Assembly (NCBI GenBank): GCA_004802705.1
Contig: SGPL01000258.1
Coordinates: forward strand, 1 to 39,022
DNA: 39,022 bases
Direction: 5' to 3'
Source: Bondarzewia mesenterica
Taxonomy: Eukaryota; Basidiomycota; Agaricomycetes; Russulales; Bondarzewiaceae
Shown here piece after piece: positions 1 through 11,033 of the stretch (its first letter is position 1; every line of letters starts with the position of its first letter). The position numbers and the translations under genes are program-made. Below the pieces are notes generated by a model. It was not told where the DNA came from. It worked only from the letters and a program-made list of their open reading frames with translations, and ran no database searches.

Positions 1-614
1 ATCTCGATGTCTACATGACATCGAAGACATACTTAAATCTGTATTCATAGCATCCTACTAGAGGTTGCCTAAATCTCTGGTGCAATGTCACGCCCTCTGC
101 CGACGGACTGATATATCAGCGAAACACTTTCCCAAGGGTGTAAACGCTGCCCAATCGCATTTGCATTGGGTTTTTGATCCCTTCCCTCGTACATACTAAC
201 ATAAAGCGTATGAAGTTAGGAACCGTTCACGGCGAACTCGTGGGCGACAGCCATCTTATCTGGTAAGTCACTTACCTAGCCGTCATGGGGCTCTAAAGGC
301 GAAGAGTTAAGGAGAGCACCAACCGAGGGAAATTTAAATTTAAACTTAGGGGAAGTAAAATACATAGACTATTTACACAGATATACACTCGCTAAAGGAT
401 GAGAGTACCATATTCTGCATACTTGAAGCCGAATCGACCAGCGCCATCTCCTTTCTGTGTCCGGCGGCATTGAATGATGCTGTGGAACCGGGAGAGTGGC
501 ATATACGCATCTCAAAATTAATCGTTAAGGATTCGTTATATAAACAGAAGATATCACCTTTCATCGTACTAAGATACTACGACCGTTCAACTAAAACTGT
601 TTGACTTCATGACC
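1..614. other. Left flank, no gene recognised
   Basis: I find no convincing coding frame here. It lies downstream of the alkyltransferase-like gene, which reads leftwards and ends at 615, so its 3' UTR is presumably in this stretch. An AT-rich direct repeat (ATTTAAATTTAAA) lies near 331-345. The longest open frame (minus strand, about 63 codons, near 373-564) has no recognisable similarity and no supporting exon structure. Confidence 0.5.
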
Positions 615-1225
615 TTAAACAGCCTCGCCTACATCAACTTGACTGGCATCAGGGAACCACCCCCACGCTCGAAGGTCTACGGAGAATTCTCCCAAGCGCC
701 CTTCGCGAACTTCTACTCCCTCCGCTTCCAAAACGTTTTTCTGTCGCTGAGCGCCGTCGGTGCCTGGTCCTCGCGAAGAAATGGCACCAGACGAGGAGAC
801 CACGCGTTGCCATGGAACGGGAGGATTAACATCTGGAGACAGAAATTTCAGAGCTAGAGCAAGGTCAACCTTCAGTAAGCATTGGGCATGCACCGAGGGG
901 GCCCAGAAACCTTAGCAAATACCTTGTCCGACATGCCGAGAGTGATTGGGCATGCCGATCAATTTCGCTACATGTCCTGTACACCAACAGCAATGAAAAT
1001 GCGACAGTCAGATTATATTTTTCTGCAAGATGCAGAACAATCCAGCAAGGGGTCATAATGAAGGCGCACCATATGTCGTGACTTTCTGTGTTGGTATTTG
1101 TCGAACAACTTGATATACCTGTTTCGACAGCAAAAGCCGGGGTGATGTTCGACGTCTCTGCTATCCAGCACCTGTAGAGGTATCGTACTTACCGCTGCGT
1201 GAAAGTCTGCACTGTCGAGGGCCAT
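615..1225 (-). CDS. atl1: Alkyltransferase-like protein (Atl1 / MGMT-type DNA-binding domain)
   Basis: Four exons on the minus strand: 1225-1193, 1118-1070, 976-923 and 853-615. All introns are GT-AG and the phases close to a 124-residue protein. It reads like the DNA-binding half of O6-alkylguanine transferases: IPTQKVTTYGHVAKLIG, then NHSRHVGQAL (helix-turn-helix with a probable arginine finger at Arg41), then VPWQRVVSSSGAIS-RGPG, and a C-terminal LLEAEGV-like stretch ending in GWFP. Trp60 occupies the place of the catalytic Cys of the PCHRV motif, which is the hallmark of ATL proteins. Family knowledge: ATLs bind and flip O6-alkylguanine without repairing it and pass the lesion to nucleotide excision repair in the nucleus. 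The length matches stand-alone ATLs (about 100-125 aa). The start is the first ATG (1225), followed directly by conserved-looking N-terminal sequence. No part of the gene is damaged. Confidence 0.9.
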
Positions 1226-2798
1226 AATTCCGATGAAGGGCCCGTCAAGTTCGCGTGTCGCGTATTGACAATGATTTGACTAGTGAAACGGACCGGATGC
1301 AAACCGTGCTTGGACCACGTGCTCGGACTCCTTGACTCCGACCGTCATGTTCACTATCCGTTGTTAAGTATAAGCCGATTTGCTCGTATTCTCTCCTACT
1401 CAGATGGGTTGAAGCATTTCATATTATGCATATTCAACAACCTTCACTGTGTTTTACAGAAAAAAAAGGTAAGCATCTCTAAACATTCTAGGCTTCTTTG
1501 AAAAAATTTCGTTGAGAGCTTGAAATACTCTCTTTTTGAATTGGCATTTTTTGCTGCTCCGCGGTGCGTACTATATAATGCTATGGATAGGAATCCGCTC
1601 ACTTATTTACATGGATGGCTTGTAGACATATTAACTTTATAGCCTGAGGTCCATTGAAAGATCCCGGTGACTCCACTAGACTTCTACGTTGGAATTATAT
1701 TGGGCCGTCACAGGATTCGTTCAAGACCACCAAATTCTCCGATCCTTAGTACTAAAACGCGCGTGTTCGCATAAGTTAGGAGTGACGAAGCCGGCAGCGC
1801 GGAATAATAAGTATCTGGAATCGCTGAGGCCTGCACAGGACGGGGACATGGCAATGTGTACGGGTTCGTTCGCGGCGAAAACGGGCATTGCGCCCTCCAA
1901 GGAGTCGGGAAATGCACTCGTGCGGTACAAACAATAGGCTCAGCTCTGTCGTTTATCGAAGGCGAACGTCTTCATCATTCTGAGCTGCACCGGAGCTCGG
2001 ATAGTTTGGTTATCTCTCCTGCGTAACATGACACAGTATTTGGACATGGTAAGTTGGACGTTGATATGGAAGTCTGTTTGCTCTTCGCTTCATGAACAGG
2101 TTTCTTCCCAATCAGGTGATCATGGGGTGTTCTCCTCCCATTCAACAGAAAAGACAGCATGCTGGAAGTACGCATATTCAGCGGCATGCCTGCACGTCAA
2201 TGGAAGGAAATCACTGAGCCAAGGGCAGAGTTTCCTGTGTATGTTGCGTGACGGCAGAAGAACGTGATGTATAGATTTTAGCTCAATCCTCTTTCGTTGT
2301 TCCATGTGTCAATGGATAATGGGACGATCTTATGCCCGTAAAGCGTACAGTGTCAGCTGCCATGTCTTCATCTTACCATGCTTTCATCGTTGATCTCAAC
2401 CTCCACCTTTTCCTGAGCTTGCGGGCCGTCACCCCCTTCTGAACACCGGCTAGTTCTTGTGTGAATGACCGGATGATATGCGTCCGTCCCGAATGCACTC
2501 TCTATCCGCATCGCTGAGGGCTACAAGTTAGTGACCTCCAGTTTTTCTACAGTTTCTCATGACTCACCACATATGTGATGGTCGGCTAAGGTCATCCCTT
2601 AGTGACAGGTATGTACACATTCCCGAACATGCATAACGGAGACAGACATCATTCGCGCAACCGGTCACTTCCCGAATACCTCGATTAATCTACCCANGCA
2701 CGTACCCATGCCAGTATTTGCAGAGTTATAAAGAACTCACTGAATTGGATGCCATCTGAAACGCTTGTGAAACGCACATCATCCNTAATTTCTCAATC
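1226..2798. other. Intergenic stretch, no gene supported
   Basis: This is about 1.5 kb between the divergent start of the alkyltransferase-like gene and the small secreted peptide gene. Around 1690-1937 several frames are open on both strands at once. That looks like a GC-richer patch rather than a gene, because none of the translations is recognisable and no splice continuation was found. A TATA-like ACTATATAAT lies near 1569. Confidence 0.4.
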
Positions 2799-2993
2799 AT
2801 GCAATTGTTCACCCTTACATTCCTGATTGCTTTGCTTTTCACAATCGTTGGTGTTGCCGAAGCTTGCAACAGTTCTATCCAGTGCCCTCCGGGATACATC
2901 TGTGACCTGTTTCGCGAGAGCAAAACGTACGGGGTATGTGCCTTTCTCGAGTTTGTTCTTGTTCTGTGCTAATAGATGACTTGCCGTCATTGA
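2799..2993 (+). CDS. Small cysteine-rich secreted peptide
   Basis: ATG at 2799 opens an exon to 2933. A GTATGT...CTAATAG intron follows (2934-2975), then a short last exon (2976-2993) ending in TGA. This gives about 50 residues. The first 20-22 residues form a clear signal peptide: M-Q-L-F followed by a hydrophobic run ending VGVAEA. The mature peptide begins CNSSIQCPPGYIC and has four Cys in all, a spacing I associate with tiny secreted proteins of mushroom-forming fungi. Unspliced, the frame gives 57 residues ending in a hydrophobic tail. The spliced form ending YGMTCRH is preferred because the donor and branch/acceptor match fungal consensus. The role is unknown and an effector-like or extracellular function is only a guess. 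It is shorter than most ORF cut-offs, so automatic annotation may miss it. Confidence 0.55.
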
Positions 2994-3781
2994 AGAAATG
3001 TGTCAGCATGAGGTATAGNGGGAGCATGCGCCCTGGTCCTGAGCCGGAGGAGCAAGCTTGGTATGATTTCGAGCAGACTGATGGTATGTACTCTNGTCTC
3101 ATCGACCGTACTCAAAGTCTGACCGAACGCATGGGATATATGCAAACGTACCAGACGGAAGATTCTGACCGAAAGACAATCATCGACATACCTGAGGGAC
3201 GCGTAGAACCGTAACCGTGTGTATTGTTAGTAGCGTTGGTATTTCAAAATTACGACGTATGAAGTGAAGAGATCATTTTTCCCATCGTCTCACAACATTC
3301 CGAGTTTGAGACTTGATCCAGATTCCAGACGTTGACGGCTGAACTTTTGGGAGCATGGGGCGCAGAGTTGTGCAATACACCGGCTATTTCTTGCATGCGG
3401 TCCCCAAAGAAGAGTGGATGATGATTAAGATGGGGAACAAAGAAGCGGAGGAAGTAAAGATGTCCACGCAGGTCCACGCGCAATATAGGACATGATAAAG
3501 TAGTCAAGGTCTCGATGCAGTCAAGTCCAAACCTTACCCCGTGCGTGCAACAGAACTACGAAATGGCTCAGCTATAGCTCACCTGGGAAGTCGATGAGAG
3601 GATCGTTCTGATGGAAAGCACCCGCCTCGATGACACCAACTTGAAACTTCTCATTATATTATCAACCCGCACCTATATATTTGAGAAGACCAAATTTTAC
3701 AACCAATTAGTGGCCGTGTTGCTCAATATGACGCGAAGACGAGTTCCGCAGTCTAGCCATGATACAGCAGTTGTATGAAAT
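2994..3781. other. Intergenic stretch with unassigned open frames
   Basis: This follows the secreted peptide gene. A plus-strand frame (from 3009 to 3214) encodes an acidic sequence containing EEQAWYDFEQTDGMYS, and a minus-strand frame covers 3250-3507. Neither could be connected to further exons or to a known family. Ns at 3019 and 3095 add uncertainty. The 3' UTR of the CxxC-cluster gene on the minus strand should also lie here. Confidence 0.35.
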
Positions 3782-5999
3782 TCAGTCCACTGCGCTGACA
3801 CTGGCATCCCTGGACACTGATCTCGTCTCTCTCGGCCTTCGTGATTCCAGCTGCTCTAACAAATCCTCTGCTTTATATACGATACCTTCCAGCCATTGCA
3901 GGCCCTCTCGCATGTCCCCCAGCATCTCGCGGAGCATCGCAGCTTGCCTGTTGATCTCGCCATCATCACCTGAGTCCACGCGCTGGCTTTTTCTTCTCGT
4001 CTGTCCACCTCTATCGTCTGACTCCTCAGTCCCTCGACGTCTCTTCTTCGTCATGACATCATCCATTTCTCTTGCACCCTCAGATTCGATATGTACCGGA
4101 GTATCCGCATTAGGATTCGGATCGACAATTGGAATTGTCTCCAATATTTCATCGGGAACAGCATTGCGATCGTCGTCCCCATCGTTGCCATTGCAGCCTC
4201 GGCTGTGGTCCTCATCATCATCAACAGCATTATTCCCGCTGTCAATGCTGCCAAGCTCGTGGTTGTCACCACCAAGGTCATCATCACTCACAGGCTCCTG
4301 AAGTTCCCTCAGGTCGTCACCCACCATTCCTTCACGGATATCTTGTGGTAGAGGCGGTGCATTATCCAAGTTATCCTGCATTTGGGTCGCCTCCGGAGCA
4401 GAACGACTCTGCATCACGGTCTCACGCTCATGACCATCTGAGGTAGGCATGCGACTTCCTGCAACTCGACTAGAGCGGCAATTGGAGCATTTCTGCCTTA
4501 CTCGCATGCAATGTCCGCATCGTTCGCCCAAAAAACCTGAACATCGAGCACCTTTATGTGCACAGCGTTCACAGGGTGTTTTCAAATAAAGTGGGTACCC
4601 CTGTGCACCCAAATCAACAACGATTTACATGAAAATCTATAATTCAGCTCGAGGTCATGCATAACACAGAGGCAGGAACGTACGTTCACATATATTATAT
4701 CACCTAATTGCACGGCATGTTTTTCTCCATATGGGCCACGATGGAACGATTCACCCTGCGCGCGCAATTGGGTATCTTTCATTCCGGTTTGCTGCTTTCC
4801 CTTCGATTGCGCCGCGACTAGACGGTCGCGCTGTGCCTCCCTGCTTTTCGCTTGCGTGGTCGCTTTCATCGACTGTCGCAGTCGTGAATATGCCGGTTTT
4901 GGTTCCCATGGCTCCATACTGATGGCTAACTGCGTCGGTTTGGGGATGCGAGATGACCTGCGGACGGTAGAATATTCCGTGGATGAGACGGATAGAAGAG
5001 AGGACGAAGAGGTCTGTTGTGCAATGGACGCGAGGACGGCCAATTTCGATGACGCAGGTATAGGCGCAGAGGCTGAAGCTGAGATGGATGATATTCCGTG
5101 GGATAGAGCCATTTTCCGTACACCAGAAGAGATCCTAGACTTTTTTATGATAATGCGTACTTTAGGCTTAGTAGGTCGGATATTGGGAGACGGAGAGCGA
5201 TAAAAAACAGGGACAAGACGATCACAGTCATCTGCAACTGAGGCTTCCAGGGGAATTGACACATTGGGTTCGTTATCTGTGTCTTGACGTGGCGTAATGA
5301 TGCCGTCGGAGGAATCTTGGGTGCTGTACGGCTCGGGTGCACGCGGAAGAGAGTGGACTGGGAATGAGCCAGATGCTGAAGATGTTCGGAGCAGGGTAGG
5401 ATTGGAGGGCGGATCATCAACAGCAAGTTGAGTAGCAGGCGAGGCATGTGATGCGGACGGATCAGGAATGGAAGTGGCCTGATCAGTACCTGGACTTGCG
5501 ACAGCATTGGAAGCTTGGCCAACAGGATCAGTAATGGTATCACCGGTTTCGTGTGCATGATCTGAGCCAGGAATGGGCGATGGAGTGGGGTTGGAAGTGG
5601 ACGGCATCGCAGTACTTTGCGCAGTTGTGAACTCTGTGGGTGACTCTTCCTCCAAGTCCGACTGGACGGAAAGGGCATCAGTAACCACAAACGATGGCCG
5701 GTGATTGTCTCATTTTTGACAGCAGTAGTGGTAACATACTTGTGCGAGACTATCAGAATTAACCTCCTCGTCCGACTCGAATGGAGCTTCATCGTCAGGA
5801 TATCCAAGAGCTAGACTTACCGACACCGACATACTGTCGCCCATCTCATCATCACCTGGCTCGGTGATATTAATTCCTCATAGATAAATGATATAATTAG
5901 TGATGCTATAGACGACTCCTTGTCTCACTTACTTCCATCACTTGAATCTGCCGTTATCTGCGGATTCATGTCCTCTTCACGATCCTGAAGCCACTTCAT
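3782..5999 (-). CDS. Acidic low-complexity protein with CxxC zinc-binding-like cluster
   Basis: Minus-strand exons 5999-5933, 5876-5740, 5661-4684 and 4600-3782 join in phase (introns 56, 78 and 83 nt) to give about 666 residues. The first third is Ser/Thr/Pro-rich and acidic. Near residue 280 is a basic RRSSRIPKP stretch. At about 395-440 is a seven-Cys cluster with spacing C-x2-C-x6-C-x7-C-x2-C-x6-C-x2-C. It is followed by a strongly Asp/Glu-rich region, a KKRRRG basic patch that may be a nuclear signal, and a final heptad-like segment (residues about 615-650) that could form a coiled coil. Similar Cys clusters occur in lineage-specific families of Agaricomycetes; function is unknown and metal or nucleic-acid binding is an inference. 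The start is the least certain part, since an open frame continues upstream of the ATG at 5999. It shares a short divergent promoter with the PRXL2-like gene. Confidence 0.7.
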
Positions 6000-6240
6000 T
6001 ACACACGTATGCGGGCTGAGAAAAGACACTAGAAAGCTCCTGTGCGGCCCACTGATCGCAGGTGAGTAGGTGGTCTTGCTCGAAGCGGAATTAAAAGTGA
6101 ACTTGAAAGACGCTGAGCAACCGGCGGGCCGCTGACTTCTGTTTGCAACGGAGTCCTAACCTGAATCTTAGGTTTACCCTTTCCCATGCAACTAACCCAG
6201 AGAGAAGCTCTCTTCTCACTCTACCACCAGCATTGATATA
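6000..6240. promoter_or_regulatory. Divergent promoter between CxxC protein and PRXL2-like gene
   Basis: Only 241 bp separate the two predicted start codons on opposite strands, so both core promoters and 5' UTRs must fit here unless the minus-strand start lies further upstream. No obvious TATA box was seen. Confidence 0.4.
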
Positions 6241-7256
6241 ATGACCGACGCTGCAAAACCTGAACAGATCGTCGATACTCAAAGTGTCGCAGATACCGCG
6301 GTTTTAGAAATCTTTGACTTCAAAGGCGACAAAGTCCCTTTCGGGTCGATCTTTGAGAAGGAGAAGGCCATCGTAGTGTTCATTCGTATGCACCGTTATC
6401 TTTACTATATATGTGAGCTAAAGCAATGGAGAGAAGGCCATTTCTTCTGTGGAGTGAATATTCTCTCCAAAATCTGTGATATGACCTGATAGTTATCCGT
6501 TAATGTTTTTTCTCAGAGTTGCCAGGTGCGCGCGACGCTTTAGCATGCGATTAATCCTCACTGGGTTGGCTCGCTCTCAGCAATATATATGCCAAATCGC
6601 GACTGCTCGCCCAGATGCTCTTAAAGATGCTGCCTGCAAGGTGGTCGTCATAGGCTGCGGCGAGTGGAAGCTTATTCAAAGCTATAAAGGTGTGACGCTT
6701 CCCTTGAATCCTTGCTCCCACTCACATACTCTCCACAATACCAACAGAAACGACAGGTTTCCAGGGTGAAATTTACGCTGACCCTACCCGCAGGCTTTAC
6801 CATGCTCTTGGGATGACACTTGAAAGCCTGAAGCAGACGCCTGCAGGTCAGGAAAAGCGGAGTTATCTCCAGGACGGGCTGTTTCAAAATGTTATCAATA
6901 GTATCAAGGTGCCTTGTTCTGTGTCACATTGTCAGTGGTATTGGTGCTGATGTGACAGCTAGCGCGGGCCTCTCAAGAACCCGACACATATCGGCAAGCA
7001 GGGCAACATATCTCAGCTGGGAGGCGAGTTTGTCTTCGGTCCAGGTGTGTCCAAATTGCCTTCAAATATGCATGAGCAATTTAGAGCTTTCGACTAGTCA
7101 ATCAATGTATCTTCTCCTCTCGAATGCAACACACAGAAGATCGTACGCAGCTCCTGCTATACGTTCTGTTATGCAGCCTAATGATTTTCGATCAATCGTG
7201 CTGTAGACACCGAAGTTGCCACCCTGATGAAGGAGGCCGGCGTCGCCTTTCCGTAA
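6241..7256 (+). CDS. PRXL2-like / AhpC-TSA family thioredoxin-fold redox protein
   Basis: Eight exons: 6241-6385, 6437-6453, 6517-6525, 6581-6689, 6748-6908, 6963-7044, 7098-7142 and 7207-7256. The sum is 618 nt, giving 205 residues. The protein has the fold and motifs of AhpC/TSA_2 (PRXL2, formerly FAM213) proteins: EIFDFKGDKVPFGSIF, VVFIRHFFCGSCQ with a Cys53-x2-Cys56 redox pair, KVVVIGCGEWK, GFQGEIYADPTRRLYHALGM and a C-terminal RMQHTEDHTEVATLMKEAG. Family knowledge: peroxiredoxin-like thiol reductases, usually cytosolic. There is no signal peptide. The gene is unusual for exons of 17 and 9 nt that split the RHFFCGSCQ active-site motif. Every junction is GT-AG, and the small exons are required both for phase and for the motif. 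The ATG at 6241 is the first in frame. Confidence 0.93.
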
Positions 7257-7823
7257 TTGTAGCGCGAGTTGCATAGGTTCCCAGTAAGAGAAGTAGTTGC
7301 GAATGAACTATCCCGATTCGTTTGATGCGAGCGAAATCGATGTTCTTGTTTTCTGAGCCGGCGGCGTGCAGTGTTGGTGACTCAGTATTGCTTCATCCGG
7401 GCCCCTCTTACTGAAGTGCGTAGTAAGAGCCCATATTTGCTCAGTCGAGCTAGCTTCATGACCGTGCCTACCGCCAGTGAAGTGAAATCCGAAAGTACTA
7501 GTGAAATTCGTTCAGGTCTCCACTTACCTCAACGTTATGTTATAATAATATCATGTCTTTGATAAGTATTTATATGACGGCAATTGTGTCAGAAATTAGA
7601 ACGCGCTTGTGGCGCCGCGACCTGCCGCGACTCAGTCAATACCTTTCTCGTGCCAACAATAACTTGTGACCGCTGCCATCCAGCATATCCTCCCCCAATC
7701 AACCCCAGAATCGCTGTGCTTTGCTGTTTCTTAGGGCTGAATTTTCTCCTACCTTCAATATCTTTCGAAGAGGGTTTTTGCGGCAGCCGAAATTTCGAGT
7801 GTCTTGTTTCTCAGCATCGAGAA
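7257..7823. other. Intergenic, upstream of NUP84
   Basis: This is about 570 bp between the PRXL2-like stop and the NUP84 start. I see no further coding exon. The sequence just upstream of the start (7690-7823) is pyrimidine-rich with CCTCCCCC and TTTCTT runs, as is common in fungal 5' regions. Confidence 0.4.
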
Positions 7824-10800
7824 ATGTCCGAGACTTTATACACCTCCTGTGCCGAGGTTTTGTCCCTCTTCCAATCGCATAAAGACGACTTGGCTGTTCT
7901 TCTAGATCCTGACTCTGGGTTTGCACCTCGACTTCGTCAAATATGCAGAGATTAGTATGTTATTGGTTATTGACCGGCGAGCAAGATATGGGTATCTGAC
8001 GAGAATACGCAGTATCGCAGATTTGGAAGAAAGTGGAGCTGGATATCGGGACGAGTTGGACGCCTTGAAAATGGAGAGCAACACATGGGGACTTCTACAA
8101 GCACTTATGCCGTACGTGTAGCACCTCCACCCCTTGACTTAATTTAATTCATTATAAGAGCGTAGTTCACGAAAAACACGACCCGAACCCCTGCCTACTG
8201 CACGTTCTCTTATCTCAGAAAATCCTTATACACCCACTTCTGCCCTTGCATATGCAACAATGGCCGAATCACGCACCCTCACCGAGCTCATCGTCGTACG
8301 TGAGTGGCTCCATGAGACCGCACCACAGCCACCGCAACCCGAGGCAACTACAGGGTATTGGAAGTTTACAAAGCATCGTGTCATGCAAGTGTTGAGAACC
8401 GGAAGTCGTGGTTGGGATGGTCTCGTGAAAGAAATGGATCCTGATTCTGTGGGTCGGGAGGAAGGGAAGGCGCTCGCGGCGGATGATGCTGTAAGTGGCA
8501 TTATCGTGTGTGATCAGATCCTGTTGTGACAACAGGTATGCACAGAGCTACGAGAGATCCTTGGCGCAGGCTCTTTATGCATATGTTCGGGCTGGAAGAC
8601 TAGAGGATGCTGTCGAGCTCTGTAGGAAGGCACACCAACCATGGAGGGCTGCTAGCATACGCGGTTCTCTGTTGTTCCAATGGAAGGCCATTTGTGAGTA
8701 GGCTCGATACATATCCTTGTGAATCTTCTTAGAACTCTATTCTAGCAAGTGAGCACCGAGACGAGGAAACTATGAATGAGGACGAGGATTTTGACGTATG
8801 GCACGGCAACAAGCGCCGGAGACTTTGGAAGTCGACATGCACCCGTGCTGCCCTTGATGTACGTCGCAATTTACTCTTATTTGAATCTAAACTTATTGCC
8901 AATCCAGTCGCATTTGACCGATGCGGAACGAGCGCTGTACGCCTCGCTTGCGCCCTCTTCACAAACGGCCGCAGTTCTTAAACCTGCTTGTCGGACTTGG
9001 GAAGACTACCTCTGGGCACAGATCAGCATAATTTGCGAAGAAAAGGAGAGCTTGGCAATGGACAGGCTAAGCGGGGCGTTCTGGGAGGGTGGTGTTGCAG
9101 AGGTCGAGAAGGGGGTATCGGAATATCTACCTGAAGTGGAGGAAGAGGCCGAGGAGCAATGGAGGATGGAAGTGGAGCGGACACTTGAAACTCTGGCGGA
9201 CGTTCCGGTTGAAGACGGGTAAGCAAAGAACGTGACACTGATCGTACATGACGGGTGCCTGATATTTTTCGTTAGGCTTCCCGCGGACAACGCGTTTCAC
9301 ATGTCCCAGTTACACATTGTCCTAGACCGTACAGATGTATTGCTAGATGACTTTGCGGCTCGACTGCGAGATGGGCTATACGACCGGTCATCATCAGAGT
9401 GAGTTTAGATATGCTGTCAAACAGATGATATTCATGCGGCATATAGATATCCAACTATGACGAGATTCTTCGCGCATTTGTGCCTTTTCCTACAACTGAT
9501 TGACGTTCCTGTGTCTCCGCTAGCAACCCAAATTATACTTGAAGCATACCTCCAGGTACTTGAGGTAAATCAGGAGTCTCAACTCGTGACTCTCAGTTTT
9601 TTTCTGACGTTGAACTTAGGCTGCAGGCCAAAGAGACCTGATTGCAATGTACGCCGGCGCATTGGGTGATAACGCCGTGGAGCGTTATGCACTTTTCCTG
9701 ACCTCGCTGGAGCTGAGCGTGAACATTGAGGAGCGGCGACTGGCATTGACGCGTGCGCGCGACCACGGGCTTGACCCCGAGCGTGTTGCTATTGTGGCAG
9801 CTGAGCGCACGATAGAAAATGCATTTGATTTGCTACCACCGGTCAAAGGCCCGTTGCCGTCTATCCTTGCGCTTCCTGCACCGGCTTCCGATGCGGAGTT
9901 GCTGTTGCTCAGATCCATCGAGTGGACGATCTTCATGGATTCTACGTACGATACTGCCCTTGAGCAGGCGAATGTAATCCTGCGGTATTTCCTCGGTAGG
10001 TCCTCAGTCTTTCTTCATTACTGAACGGCATCGTTCAATGCTCATTGTTCTATATGTGGATAGCGGCAGGAAGAGTGCAAGTGGCGAAACTTCTCCTTGA
10101 TATGCTACCTCCAGAGCTCCCATCTATCAGCGAAGCCGAAGAGCGTGGGACAGAGTATCTGCATTATCAACAGTTCTTTGAGATATGGCAGACGTTTGAC
10201 CGGGTGGTCGAGTGCCAGGCGTTGGAGAGCTCGCATATGACGAGAGAAGCCAGGATAATGTGGCTTAAGGATTACAAGGTTAGCTGTTCCGCTGCACACT
10301 TCCATGCAATTTAATTAAATACCACCTCCTGGGCCATGTAGGGATTGATTGACCAGGCTCGTGAGGAAGTAATGACATTATTGACCACAGACTGGCTGAT
10401 AACCGATCCAAGTTCTGCTGGAGGTACTAAATTTTCTTTCCATCTTTAATCCTCCAACGCTGACGACAATTTTAGGTGATCATCGTCTTCGCGAGTTGAC
10501 ACGGATAAGGCAGATATATATTCCGGAACTCATCATCCGGCTCCATGTCTTGCTTGTTGACTCTCGAATGAAGATCCCCGAGTAAGTATATCGTCCTTCG
10601 GTATCTCTCAAAGCCTACGATTAATCGATGATGTTTTCATATTCAACAGAAACGTGAAACACGCTCTTGACCTTGCGAACGTGGTCGCGGACTCGCGGTA
10701 TAAGCTCTATGAGGACTTTGTTTTGGACAGCGGGCGCGGGCTGGCTGAGTATCTCGGCGCTGTGCGCAAGGCGGTACTGGCGGGACTTGAAAATGGCGGA

Positions 10801-10830
10801 TCCGATCCGTTCAATGTCGTGTCTTCATAA
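7824..10830 (+). CDS. NUP84: Nucleoporin Nup84/Nup107
   Basis: Thirteen exons: 7824-7954, 8013-8111, 8166-8490, 8546-8693, 8746-8858, 8908-9218, 9276-9398, 9447-9564, 9620-9995, 10064-10278, 10342-10423, 10476-10581 and 10650-10830. All junctions are GT-AG and all phases close, giving 775 residues. The diagnostic Nup84/Nup107 segment is ELCRKAHQPWRAASIRG near residues 210-226, preceded by an alpha-helical repeat containing SLAQALYAYVRAG. The rest is the expected all-helical solenoid. Family knowledge: scaffold subunit of the Y-shaped Nup84 (Nup107-160) complex of the nuclear pore. Length is in the range of fungal Nup84 (about 700-900 aa). The first ATG (7824) starts a frame that is continuous with conserved sequence. 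There are no frame breaks. Confidence 0.95.
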
Positions 10831-11033
10831 AAGTTTGTCTCATAGGTATCGATATGTTCTATATATGTTGTTTTGACTTCAACATGCTGTTCGTACACAA
10901 TTGAGCTGGTTGGATTGAACGCTTGTATAGATCAGTGGGATTTCAGGCCTATTTTGGGCTTTCTCGGCTTCTCTGACTGATAGATAAGCGTTGCCGTGCT
11001 AATCTCTAGGCGAAGACTCACCATACAAACATT

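Noticed and set aside
1689..1937. 82-codon plus-strand frame with two overlapping minus-strand frames
   Set aside because: No recognisable similarity, no splice partners and no way to choose a strand.
3009..3214. Acidic plus-strand open frame after the secreted peptide
   Set aside because: It cannot be joined in phase to the upstream gene and has no known relatives; Ns at 3019 and 3095 further weaken it.
3250..3507. 85-codon minus-strand open frame
   Set aside because: No similarity, no adjoining exons and no clear start context.
4051..4446. Long overlapping open frames on the plus strand
   Set aside because: They are shadows of the Asp/Glu/Asn-rich minus-strand coding region; the His- and Val-rich translations reflect complementary codons.
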